This document shows, piece after piece, positions 9,157-18,513 of a DNA stretch of 64,000 nucleotides; position 1 is the first letter of the stretch; each line of letters opens with the position of its first letter. Both the position numbers and the translations under genes were made by a program. The notes beneath the pieces are model-generated. The model was not told the origin of the DNA, did not search any database, and saw only the letters and a program-made list of their open reading frames with translations. Source of the stretch: Neurospora crassa OR74A (Eukaryota > Ascomycota > Sordariomycetes > Sordariales > Sordariaceae); assembly GCF_000182925.2 (NCBI RefSeq), contig NC_026505.1, positions 558,001 to 622,000 on the forward strand, written 5' to 3'.

Positions 9157-10392
9157 CTACAGATTCCTCGATCCGAACGTAAGTTTTCTGACCATGCTCC
9201 CGAATGTCTCGCTTTCGGCATCCATGTGCGATTCTTTGGCCCTGGAATTGAAGTCTTCCACTTTCTTCCACGCAGTGAACGAGTTCCTAACAGGCCACGT
9301 TTTGGCGCTTTGTACAGGACGCTCCGTTGTAGACTCTTTGGGCTTTTTGCTTGAAGCAAAGGTGTCAAAGAAGTATGAGTTTGTTCTTGCCGGCCGTGAA
9401 TGTGTTGTCGATAGCTCTTTGGCAAAACGTGAAGGCTGCAGGTTCTCTCTGGGGAGAACGTAAAGCTTCTCGAAAGCTAACAGCGCTTCAGCTCGCTTCC
9501 TTGCTGCCTCCTCCTCAGCTTGCTTTGCTGCCTCCTCTTCAGCTTGCTCTGCTTCCCGGGCTTGCTTCCCAAACTGCCGATTAAATTCCCTAGGATCCAG
9601 ATCATAGTCCGGATCTCCCTTTTTCCTTGCGAGAAACAAGTTTGCGTTTCTCCAGCGGATATTGTCCATCATTCCGGTGTGCTGTCTTTCTTCTGGGTGT
9701 GCGTCAAGATGTGCGATATTGTCGGAGTTAGTGACCTTCGCAAGCTCAAATGTTGCTTCGATCGGCCATTGTCTGTCTCCGCCCATGCCCGGCCCTTCAA
9801 TGGAGATGATCGCATCGGCCCGCTCCGAAAATCCGCCTTGGAAGGCACTCTCGAACAAGCCACCGTGTGCGTTGAACGTGGCCGAAACAGTGCCGTGGCT
9901 GGGAAAAGGCGTTGAGGGGTTCGTGGCCTGAAAAGTCTGAGCTGGAAAAGGTGCCGAGGGAAAAGGTTTTGGGCGATTTTTGGGCACCGGTCTCGTGATG
10001 AACCAGCGATCGAAGGTCTTGTGCTTTTTATTCTCATTTTCCCCGGGGGTTTTAGAGAAAGTCTCCATGGTAGAGGCAGTAGAGCTATCCCCTTTCAACC
10101 TCGCAAGGCACTCATCATCCGCAGCATCTTGAGTCTCTTTCCCAGAGATGGAGTCGTATATCTCGTCGTCTTCGTTGTTCTTGTTGTCCTTGTCGCTCTC
10201 GTCATCGTCTTCGGTAGACCCAGGATACAAAATCTGGCTGTCGGTCAAGCGGTTGGATATCGCCAGGGAGTCACTCGAGCGACGAAATCTGCTGGAGTTG
10301 CTGGAGGTAGGTGGAGGAATGGGCTGGACTGGCATTGTTGTCTTGGTAGCCTTATCTTGGGTGGACATCTCAGCAGACTCTTTGGCTACCAT
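9157..10392 (-). CDS. hypothetical coiled-coil protein, paralog of the C-terminal module at 62.1-62.9 kb
   Basis: The frame is open from 10464. The ATG at 10464 lies inside the inverted repeat of the neighbouring mobile element, so I prefer the ATG at 10392 (MVAKESAEMSTQDK), giving 411 residues. The layout is a Ser/Pro-rich N-terminus, an acidic block (EDDDESDKDNKNNEDDEIYD), the stretch DAADDECLARLKGDSSTAST, a Phe/Pro/Gly-rich middle, then DPREFNRQFGKQ leading into a coiled coil (AREAEQAEEEAAKQAEEEAA). It ends in a basic tail with SAKTWPVRNSF. The blocks DDEIYDS, DAADD-LA-L-GDSSTA, NLF-RK and a K-WP-R tail recur in the same order in the frame ending at 62933, so the two are paralogs. The gene starts next to a transposon repeat and may have lost its original 5' part. 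Function unknown. Confidence 0.7.
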   Translation of the reverse strand: MVAKESAEMSTQDKATKTTMPVQPIPPPTSSNSSRFRRSSDSLAISNRLTDSQILYPGSTEDDDESDKDNKNNEDDEIYDSISGKETQDAADDECLARLKGDSSTASTMETFSKTPGENENKKHKTFDRWFITRPVPKNRPKPFPSAPFPAQTFQATNPSTPFPSHGTVSATFNAHGGLFESAFQGGFSERADAIISIEGPGMGGDRQWPIEATFELAKVTNSDNIAHLDAHPEERQHTGMMDNIRWRNANLFLARKKGDPDYDLDPREFNRQFGKQAREAEQAEEEAAKQAEEEAARKRAEALLAFEKLYVLPRENLQPSRFAKELSTTHSRPARTNSYFFDTFASSKKPKESTTERPVQSAKTWPVRNSFTAWKKVEDFNSRAKESHMDAESETFGSMVRKLTFGSRNL

Positions 10393-10443
10393 AGCGGAAA
10401 ATTGCGTTTTGAGACATCCAATGCTTAGGCGGTACCGCCTCGA

Positions 10444-10545
10444 CTTCCAATGTTCATTTGACATCCAATGTTGAATGCCCTATAATATAGTGGGTAAGCG
10501 CTATAAAAAAAAACTTTGGAAAAAAAAAAAAGGAAAAAAAAAAGG

Positions 10546-10593
<48 letters not shown>

Positions 10594-10916
10594 TAAGACT
10601 TTTTTTTTTTTTCAAATTGGTAGTTTTCCCTATATAGAGTAGGAAATCAACCCAAACTTTCAGAAATAATTTGGCCTAGTGGCCAAGTTGTTAAGATAAG
10701 TGTCTTTTTTTCTTAACGTTTTGAGTTCGATTCCCGTTCGGAGTTAATTTTTCAAAGTTGAAAAAAAAAAAAAAAAAGTTGGAAGATCCCCCTAAAGGTA
10801 GTCTTCTAGAGACCTCTAACCTTCTAGAAAATTAGAAGGTAAGGTACCTAGAAGACTACCTATTTTTTTCCACTTATAGGGCATTCGATATTGGATGTTA
10901 AATCAACATTGGAAGT
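10444..10916. mobile_element. TIR-bounded composite element 2
   Basis: The left end (10444-10495: ACTTCCAATGTTCATTTG then ACATCCAATGTTGAATGCCC) is matched in inverse complement by the right end (10870-10916), giving inverted repeats of about 48 bp with few mismatches. Further copies of the core ACATCCAATG lie just outside, at about 10411 and 10960. The interior holds long A tracts, a SINE-like copy and a hairpin-prone stretch (10795-10860, AGGTAGTCTTCTAGAG... CTAGAAGACTACCT). There is no transposase frame, so it would be non-autonomous. Confidence 0.65.
10622..10777 (+). mobile_element. tRNA-derived SINE-like element, copy 2
   Basis: A TTTTCCCTATATAGAG leader is followed by a tRNA-like head at 10671-10742. 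The head has GGCCTAGTGGCCAAGTTG (box A-like), a U-rich anticodon-arm region and GAGTTCGATTCCCG (box B; near-perfect match to the Pol III consensus). A tail of 17 A follows. The head aligns with copy 1 at about 8349-8422 (opposite orientation), including the leader TTTCCCTATAT and the spacing of both boxes. The parent tRNA is not identified; the U-rich loop would be compatible with several tRNAs. Confidence 0.65.
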
Positions 10917-13589
10917 TTTAGTCTGAGACAATGTGATCTTTATATTCATTCCTGGACCCAACATCCAATGTCGAAGGGCGCAGATTCCCAGTACGGTACT
11001 AACTGAAGTCTCGATTCGAAGATGGTAGAGGCACCACTAATGAGCTCCTTGCTAGAGTTAACAAGGCCAAGTGACGATGTCTTCTCGCTGCGTTCGTTCG
11101 TCATAATGAGAGGGTCGAAGTCAACTCGATCAAGACCTAGGTATGGGCGGTACACTCGATGAACAACTGACCTAACTAGCAGCAATTTACAAAGAAGACG
11201 ATAAGACGACCTCAGACTAGTGGTGTGCTTGGTGGGCATCACCATATTTATATGTCGAGGTAGACACTTCATTTCACCACGTGTCATGAAGAGGAACTCT
11301 GTCATTCATCATCAACCACCCTGCTTCAAGCACAGCGGGCAATATCGGGCAAATATTGAAACTGCAGCACCATGTGCAGCACGCCTGCCTCGACCTATGT
11401 AATGGACTTCCTTGCGGTACGTTGGTGCAGAAAAATGCAATGCACGTACAACGAATTTACAAGTAAACATCGTAAACCGCCGAGCCGTACCGCAAATCCT
11501 CGGGGCATTGATTTTCTACCAGGGAGAATCAAGCATACAGGTAGAGGTAGAGGGGTACTGCAACATTTATGTCGGTTAGAAAACGTCTGCACGAAGGTGA
11601 TCCAGCGTCGTTAAAACAAATGCACCTAGGAGGAAAGGACAAGACACTCGCAGAACTCGAGTTTACAGTGCTTCGGGGCAGTATATGTGTCCTCTACCTC
11701 TACTCTTTTTTTGTGGGCATAAAATGCGCGTATTCTGGCATACCTCTACCGTAGAAGCACCTATACGCCGGCTTGTGTTGATATGCCTGAGTTTCTGGGC
11801 TGGGACGTCAGAACAAATACCCCGAGTCTTTGCGGATCATTGTTTTCGAGCATTGCCTGCAGCAGAAAATCGGTCTGATGCACAAGATGGCTGACAGCAA
11901 AGTGAAGACGACTGCCACTCTTCTCTGTCTCCTGTCTCTTGTTTACCTACTACACCTTTGTTGTCTGTCACTCGCGTTCGTTTCCATTGTCCATTGGTCT
12001 GCGTCTATCGTTCTTGTCTCTTCCATTCGCCTTGGTTGGCATTCAACGGGACCGAGAAAAGAAATCTGAAGGTGGTGGGGCCTCAAATGGGCGTCTGCAG
12101 GACCAGGGAGGGGCTTGTTGTGACATGAGGCGATGATGGGAGCAATCTGATCGGCCAGACTCATCGATCGCGGTTGGGCAAGCACTCGCCCGTTTCGAGC
12201 CTTCCTTCTCTTGATGAGAGAGGTGGAGGTCATGATACAAGGGTGATGACTCAAGGGCAGTTTTCTGTGGTTGTGAGCAACTCCACGAGGAAGGCTGGAA
12301 GTGCTTTTCTCTTTCCAGTCGAGAAAAACAGCTCGAGATTACGGGGCAAATTACCAGTAGAGGTAGTCATCAAGGTACGGGCAAGTCCTCATTGCCGTCT
12401 TCCGGCTAGGGGACACTTCGAAGGATTACGAAGACGACGGGAGGCCAAAGCTGGAGTCAAGAAGCCAGAGTGGCTCCGGAAATTGCGAAGGAGCGTGAAA
12501 CTGCGTCCTAGAGGTAGTGAGAGGTACCTCTAGTACTCTGGGTTCAGCCAGGAGGCAGAGGTGGCTCTTTCCAATTTCCTGGGACTGGAGGACTCAACCG
12601 CACAAGGGACGCATGACGCGATCCATGAATTTCAGCCGATCCACCGCTAGATCTGATGCTCACCAAGTCAGAAGTCTTTGGTTGGGCACCTTCTCCTTCC
12701 ATCTCGATCTCTCCATGTCTCCATCGACGTCTGGGACTTTTCCATGTCTGCCTGTCCTTTGAAATCAACCCGGGCTTCCAGAACTCGCGCCTTCCTGGTT
12801 CTCTCCATGTGCCCCGCTGGCGAACGCTGCTCAGGCTCTCATGATTACAAGCCGTGCTGGACTGCTGGATCGGATCGGGTACTCTTTGCGAAGACTGTCA
12901 CCCAAGGGTGTATCCTCGATCTTTTGAGCTTCAAGGTTTCCCATTCTTGCTTCTCGATTTCCCATTCTTCCATTGCCCATGGACATTGCGGGATTTCTCT
13001 GAGTCCGCGGCTGCCCCTGATTCACTTTTCAGTAGCAGACAATCCAACTGGGCTCCGCGGGCACCTCTACGGTTAGGTTCTGTGTTATATCCAGGGTAAG
13101 GTACTTCTGACATGATCTAATACATGTAACTGGACCTCCTGCTCCCTGTGGCAAATCTGGGTCCGCGCTTTCCTGGTACTGTTTTGCAACTTGCCATCTT
13201 CCGATCTTGGGATTCGTGATCAACTTCACTTCTTCTCGTGCCTGTGACTGCCAGTGACTGCCCAAACGCATGTTCCCGTCACCGGGTACCTTTACGGCTC
13301 ATCTTCTCCGCTTCTGAGGGCTTATCAACCTGTAACTTCCCGTCTACCTGCTTCTTGTAACTCGAAAGGGCTCTCGCGACTTCCAATTTGAACTTGATGC
13401 TCGACTTTCTCGCCGTCATCGCGATGTAAAACCTCCAGTTCTTGCCCGGAAAGAAGTGACTTCGAGGTTGATCATCAAGTGATAAGAAGATTTCAGGAGT
13501 CACGCTTCCTCGAGGACGAAGACGTGACCCCTTCCGTGCTAGGCACCTGCCTCGACTGCTCTATGCGAAAAAACTTTGCGTTCTGATGG
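10917..13589. other. gene-poor stretch with TAGAGGTA motifs
   Basis: The longest ATG frame is 10946-11305 (minus, 119 codons). It ends inside a copy of the transposon end sequence and has no recognisable domain, so I do not call it. Many TAGAGGTA/TACCTCTA copies occur here (11540, 11695, 11740, 12357, 12511, 12524). No RNA gene is seen. Confidence 0.45.
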
Positions 13590-13874
13590 ATGAGTGTCTC
13601 CCATCATGATGGCTCTGTGCCTCCCCCGAAAAGCATAAAGGGTCATCGCTGCTCACATCTTTCTGACTTCGACTTTCCCACTCCAGTCACACACGAAGCA
13701 CGTCTGCAACCCCAGAGCCACTCTTTCTCAAGAAGTGTGAGTGCAAGCAACATGGTTCATCCACGTTGTCGTTGCCTTCCTTCTTTGCTAACACCAGATC
13801 TCCAGCTTCACCCATCACACATCGCCTCCAACTCTCCTCCCGAGGCCCCCAGTCCCCCGGTGCCCCCAAGAACT

Positions 13875-13943
13875 GTGAGTCCATCCACTGCCTGAATATC
13901 CACCGTCGCCATTTCCTCCCATCCTAACTTGTCTTTTTGCCAG
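13875..13943 (+). other. predicted intron just upstream of the poly-Asn/poly-Ser ORF
   Basis: GTGAGT donor at 13875, branch-site-like CCTAAC at about 13923, and TTTTTGCCAG acceptor ending at 13943. This is a canonical short fungal intron of 69 bases. It ends four bases before an ATG in strong context (CACAATGACC). It either lies in the 5' UTR or joins an upstream frame (13590-13874) to the poly-Gln reading frame. Confidence 0.6.
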
Positions 13944-13947
13944 CACA

Positions 13948-14289
<342 letters not shown>

Positions 14290-14902
14290 TGAACACCATT
14301 TTGGCTTCCTCCGTGCTCTGGTTTCCGGTGTACTTGCACTTTCGCCGTGACTTGCCTCCATCTCATGTGTCTTTCGCCGTAATCTGGTAATTTCATGTTC
14401 CACTTGCCTTCCACTTCCAAAATGCCCTCCAGCAATTCCATCGTATTTGCTTTCCGCCGTAGAGGTACCTAGCAGAGGTATCTTGCTTTCCGTCCTGCTC
14501 TGTGACGTAACATGGAACTGACTGGAAGTGGAAGGGTGGTGCCTGGAGTTTTGCTCATGCGTCTCTCGTTCCACCAACGTTCTTACCAGCCTGGAAGACA
14601 GCCCGGCATTGGATGTACACTGTCCTGACTTCCATCCGCCCCTCATTTCCCACGCAGATAAAAGCCCCACGGTCCCCGCCTCTCTCTGATATCTTCTCTC
14701 ATCCTCGCCCAACGCGCACTCTTCTTTCTCTCTCAGAATCAGTTCACATCTGCCTGGCAACCGTCAAGCAAATCACTTCTCTCTCAGCGATACACGCCCA
14801 CACTGACACACGTCATCTTCTTCTCCAAGGCTCCCTTGCGTCACGGGGGTCTTCTCCTTTCTCAATTCACGATTCTTTGCCGCTCCGCTCTCTCTGTTGC
14901 TC
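14290..14902. other. no supported gene
   Basis: Possible promoter and leader for the spliced frame at 14903: pyrimidine-rich stretches (CTCTCTCTGATATCTTC, TTCTTTCTCTCTCAGAATC) precede it. Two TAGAGGTA-type motifs lie at 14460-14480. Confidence 0.4.
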
Positions 14903-15379
14903 ATGGCTTGGACATCCAAGGGCCAAGTCTTTACCTCATTCGCTGCCTTTAGACGAACAGCGACGTTTGTAAGTACCTCCATGACCATCAACATATCTGA
15001 CTTCCGTGTGTTGTCTTTCTAGCACAGCGCCAACATTAACAGCAGGATGCAGAACCGGAAATGTGCTTCGCCCGGTAGCAGACTCTTTTTGCTCGTCTGT
15101 GGCCCCGCCGCTACCCCCTCACCTCTTCCATTGCGACGACCTCCACCAGCCCCTCCTCCAGGCGCACAGCCTAGCAAGCATCTCGACAACTCGATCGACT
15201 GCTTTAGAAAAGTCATTCGTGACGAGGGTTTCAGGGGTTTACTCAACCTCGCTGCCTCTCATGGCAGCAACACAACACATCGCCGTTGGGAAGGTCAGTC
15301 ACTTTTTCCCCAGTTTCTCCTCAGATCACCGCCCGGTACTGGACCGATGCTGATCCGACTTTGCGACTCTATCGGATAG
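14903..15379 (+). pseudogene. two-exon chimeric frame containing carrier-family motifs
   Basis: Exon 1 is 14903-14968 (ATG, 22 codons), the intron 14969-15022 (GTAAGT donor, ATCTGACTT branch-like, TTTCTAG acceptor), and exon 2 is 15023-15379. The phase is kept and gives 140 residues. Exon 2 contains SRMQNRKCASPGSR and then NSIDCFRKVIRDEGFRGL. Both are hallmark pieces of the first carrier repeat of Aralar-type mitochondrial carriers (RMQNQR-ASPG, NSIDCF-KVIR-EGFRGLYSG). About 35 Pro/Arg-rich residues separate them, and the PX(D/E)XX(K/R)-containing and following helices are missing. It is therefore a rearranged fragment, not a working carrier. It may still be transcribed and spliced. Confidence 0.45.
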
Positions 15380-15400
15380 GGCTAAGCAGAAACCGACAAC

Positions 15401-15540
15401 GTACCCATCTGTATCGTCGGCAACAAGAGTGTTCCGAAACCGAACAACTCTTGAGACATGTCCGGCTTGACGATTTGTTGATGTTGCTGTTGGCAAGATT
15501 CGTGAGGGCGAGAAGGCTATCATTGGCCTCATGATAGGAA
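15401..15540 (+). pseudogene. scrap resembling the C-terminus of DAHP synthase
   Basis: One frame reads VPICIVGNKSVPKPNNS. After a frame change another reads DVAVGKIREGEKAIIGLMI. Fungal 3-deoxy-D-arabino-heptulosonate-7-phosphate synthases (shikimate pathway) end with a CSHGNSxKxxxNQP block, then a V-xQI-xGxxxIxGxMIES block. The order and spacing agree, but the catalytic context is gone. Weak evidence, from motif memory only. It directly follows the carrier fragment. Confidence 0.3.
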
Positions 15541-15584
15541 CGTTGGAGCTGGATGTCGTAAACGGTCTGTTCGTCTCCTTCGTC

Positions 15585-15675
15585 TTCTTTTCCGTCTTCT
15601 TTTCCGTCTTCTTTTCCGTCTTCTTTCTCTTCGTCTTCTTCTTCTTCTTCGTCTTCGTCTTTCTCTTCGGGTCTG
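15585..15675. repeat. TTTTCCGTCTTC tandem repeat and pyrimidine run
   Basis: Three to four copies of a 12-bp unit (TTTTCCGTCTTC), then TCGTCTTCTTCTTCTTC. It reads as poly-Arg/Lys on the minus strand and poly-Phe/Val on the plus strand, which is why long but meaningless frames cross it. Confidence 0.85.
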
Positions 15676-16359
15676 GAACTGGAGGATTCGATGGTTTCCA
15701 GCGGTCACTTCTTGTAAATAGTCCAGTCTTGGTAGAGGTAGAGGTAATTTCGGAACCAACGGTGTTTGATGCCTTCCACTTCCTTCGATGTTTTGATCAC
15801 GTTCGGCTGCCTCGAGGCCGCAATAAAAGTTTCCACTCGTGCCCAGTGTTAAGGATGCATGTTGATTCACGATGAAGGTTGAGGTGTTCGTTACAGTGAG
15901 CTGCTTTGGGAATCCAGATCTTTGAAATGCCAGAGCCCACAAGCCCGGCGACTTTTGGCCCTCAAGGTGCTCGAGTTCCACCCCCGGCAGCTGCATCAGC
16001 AAACTCCTAACGGTGCATTGATCTAAGTTAGGTACGGTACCCAAATCTGCCGGTATTTTTTGATATATACAGAGGTATGCAGGCTGCAGAAAACTTCGAA
16101 TATGGGCGGGCGTGCATATTTTATTCAAAAATTGAACCTGCACTCATGTACGGGCGTAGACGAATGCATTTAGGCCAAGGCATTGAAAGCCTGTACCAGG
16201 ACCAGGAAATATAAGACCTAGCTTCAGTCTTTAATTCCTTTGTCTTCTCCTCCTTCTTTTCTAACAGTCTTGAAAAGACGTCCATGTTCCATCTCTTTGC
16301 CCAAAACGACCTTTCGCAAGATCCTCCCAATCTTCTTCACATTCAATTCTTTCTACACG

Positions 16360-16360
<1 letters not shown>

Positions 16361-16418
<58 letters not shown>
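16361..16418. repeat. (CA)n microsatellite
   Basis: An almost perfect CA run of about 27 units between CACGCACG and CCAGGACG. It lies 33 bases upstream of the candidate ATG at 16451. Confidence 0.95.
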
Positions 16419-16419
<1 letters not shown>

Positions 16420-16450
16420 AGGACGCCTTTTCCCCCGCAAATGAAATACA

Positions 16451-16833
16451 ATGGACGAAATAATCAACATCTTATCGAAGCTTGTAACTATCCTGATGGT
16501 CATCTCGTGGGCGTTGGTATTGGTTTGGCTCGCCCGCATGCTCGTTGGTTTTCCCTTTGGAGGAGTAAACATTGAAGGCATCGATGTGAGAAATCTCATG
16601 GAAGTTCTAGATGTGGTACTCGAGAGACACCTTCTCTTGCCACTCTTTGAATAAGGGGCGTGGTTCGGGGAAGAAGGGGTGTGGTTCGGGGTGGACGTTG
16701 GACAAGCCCTACAACGGCAGTTGGGAGCGGTTGAAGATCCTGATGAAGAGGCCGTAGGGGTAGTGCTTATACTGATTTTACAGCGTGGGCTGGCCCGTTG
16801 TGGAAACATTCGACCAATTCGATTCAAGATCTA
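16451..16833 (+). pseudogene. small hydrophobic ORF with open continuation past a TAA
   Basis: The ATG at 16451 (context ATACAATGGAC) starts a 67-codon frame with one strong membrane segment (LVTILMVISWALVLVWLARML), ending at TAA 16652-16654. The same frame goes on for 58 coding-like codons (AWFGEEGVWFGVDVGQALQR..., ending RPIRFKI) to TAG 16831-16833. Another frame then reads GHEDERNTDSEDVWHSGPFD up to about 16930. This could be a multi-exon gene with introns I cannot place, or a gene disabled by a nonsense change plus a frameshift. No family is recognised. Confidence 0.35.
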
Positions 16834-17220
16834 GGTCTTGCAGTCGGATGTGGGCACGAGGATGAGCGGAATACCGACTCTGAGGACGTGTGGCATTCGG
16901 GGCCATTTGATATCAAAAAGGGGAAGGGTTAGGGTCGATTGTGGGATTTCCCGGAAGTTGTGTTCTTGGCGTTAGGGTCCGCTTGTTCTGCTGATTACAA
17001 TGATTGGCTCCGTTCAGTGCAATTCGGGCCCGCTATCAACGTCGTCCCGTCCCGATCTCGAGTCCACGAGCACATCACGGCCATGCTCAGGCGTCTCATT
17101 CGACTTCATTTTCGACGCAAGGCTTCCAACATCTTTCAAGTCTCTGGGGTTTCTGTTCCGCCATTCACTGTCGCTCCTACAACAACGAAATCGTCGATTA
17201 CAGTCACCCAATCTCGCAAA

Positions 17221-18513
17221 ATGTCGTCATCTTCCTCCGCGGAACTTCAACCACCGCCAGCGCCAACCACAACGCGCCACCCAACAGGTCCCATTCCTTT
17301 TCTCGAATACCCATCACCCAACGCCACAAATACCAGCAAAAACAGCAACAGCACAACAAAACCAAAGCGCTACCTCCTCTTCTTCATCTCCGGCAACCCC
17401 GGTCTAATCGACTACTACGCCCCCTTCTTCACGCACCTGCGCACCCTCCTCAACGAACTCGAATCCAAGTCCGCCGCCTCCAGCTCTCCAGGACACCAAC
17501 AACCTATCACCTTCCACATCTACGGGCAAAACCTCATTGGCTTCTCCGACTCCGATCACGCGCCTTATGTACCAGGGTCCCCAGACACGGAACCCTTCGT
17601 TCTGGAAGAACAGATTTCTCACCTTTACGACTCTCTCGTCTCCCTAAACCAGCAAAAAGGACCATTCGACGAAATCATTCTGGCCGGCCACTCCGTCGGC
17701 AGCTTTTTGTCTCTTGAAATCTTACATCGCTCCCTCCAGTCTTCCTCTTCTTCTCCCCCATCTGTCAGACCGCCAATAACAACCGCCCTCCTCCTCTTCC
17801 CCACCATCCACCAAATGCACCTCTCCCCTTCCGGCTTACACCTCAGTCGTATCCGGTCCATCTCCTTCCTCAATCAGTACGCGCACGTGCTAGCCAAGTC
17901 CGTTGTCGATCTCGTGCCGCGGTTTGCGCTGCGGTGGATCACGCGAAACGTACTAGGCATGTCAGAGCACGGAAGCGAGGTCACCACGCGATTCTTGCAA
18001 AGCAGAGATGGGATCTGGCAGGCGATTCATCTGGGGAAGGACGAGATGGGGGTGATTAGAGATGGGGAGGGGAGGTGGGGGTGGTGGTCTTCTCCGATTT
18101 CCTCGACTAGAGGTGCCTCTGAGCAGCACGAGAGTTGTAATGGGGACAAACAAGAAGAAGTAGTCGCCAAAGAAATTGAAGCGGTAGAGGAGGATTGGCA
18201 GCGGGTTGCTGATGCTCAGATACGTCAGGAGGAGCATGAACATGAGCAAAAACGGCAAAAAAAGGGACAGGGACAGGAAGAAGCAAAAAAGCTCAAGTTC
18301 TTCCTCTACTTTGGACAAAACGATCATTGGGTGGCGGATCGGTATCGGGATGAGTTCATTGAACGAAGACAAAAGGACGGGCATACGGGGAAAGAGGGAG
18401 GGACCAAGATTGTGATTGATGAGGATAGGATTCCGCATGCTTTTTGTATTAATCATAGTGAGCAGGTTGCTGAGAAGGTCAGGGTTTGGATTGAGGAGGT
18501 TGTGGAGGGGTAG
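17221..18513 (+). CDS. lipid-droplet-associated hydrolase (LDAH family) homolog
   Basis: An alpha/beta hydrolase of 430 residues that fits the LDAH/DUF2305 family (human LDAH/C2orf43, yeast YPR147C). That family locates to lipid droplets and has disputed sterol-ester or lipase activity. The key pieces are all visible: strand plus oxyanion loop LLFFISGNPG (52-61) followed by DYYAPFF, nucleophile elbow GHSVGS with Ser158, acid candidate Asp368 in YFGQNDHWV, and His406 in IPHAFCINHS. A charged Glu/Gln/Lys insertion (about 300-360) precedes the last strands, and the N-terminus is Ser/Pro/Thr-rich. I chose the ATG at 17221 (CAAAATGTCG); the frame is open further 5' to 16939 but that part is unlike the family. 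No intron is needed. The product probably acts on neutral lipids at the lipid-droplet surface. Confidence 0.88.
   Translation: MSSSSSAELQPPPAPTTTRHPTGPIPFLEYPSPNATNTSKNSNSTTKPKRYLLFFISGNPGLIDYYAPFFTHLRTLLNELESKSAASSSPGHQQPITFHIYGQNLIGFSDSDHAPYVPGSPDTEPFVLEEQISHLYDSLVSLNQQKGPFDEIILAGHSVGSFLSLEILHRSLQSSSSSPPSVRPPITTALLLFPTIHQMHLSPSGLHLSRIRSISFLNQYAHVLAKSVVDLVPRFALRWITRNVLGMSEHGSEVTTRFLQSRDGIWQAIHLGKDEMGVIRDGEGRWGWWSSPISSTRGASEQHESCNGDKQEEVVAKEIEAVEEDWQRVADAQIRQEEHEHEQKRQKKGQGQEEAKKLKFFLYFGQNDHWVADRYRDEFIERRQKDGHTGKEGGTKIVIDEDRIPHAFCINHSEQVAEKVRVWIEEVVEG

Noticed and set aside
10946-11305. 119-codon ATG frame, minus
   Set aside because: Ends in transposon-end repeat and has no recognisable domain; too weak to call.
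15529-16143. 204-codon minus frame with Arg/Lys run
   Set aside because: Driven by the TTTTCCGTCTTC repeat; no consistent coding signal on either side.
16261-16827. 188-codon minus frame with a Val-Cys run
   Set aside because: Created by the (CA)n microsatellite; starts at TTG and has no domain.
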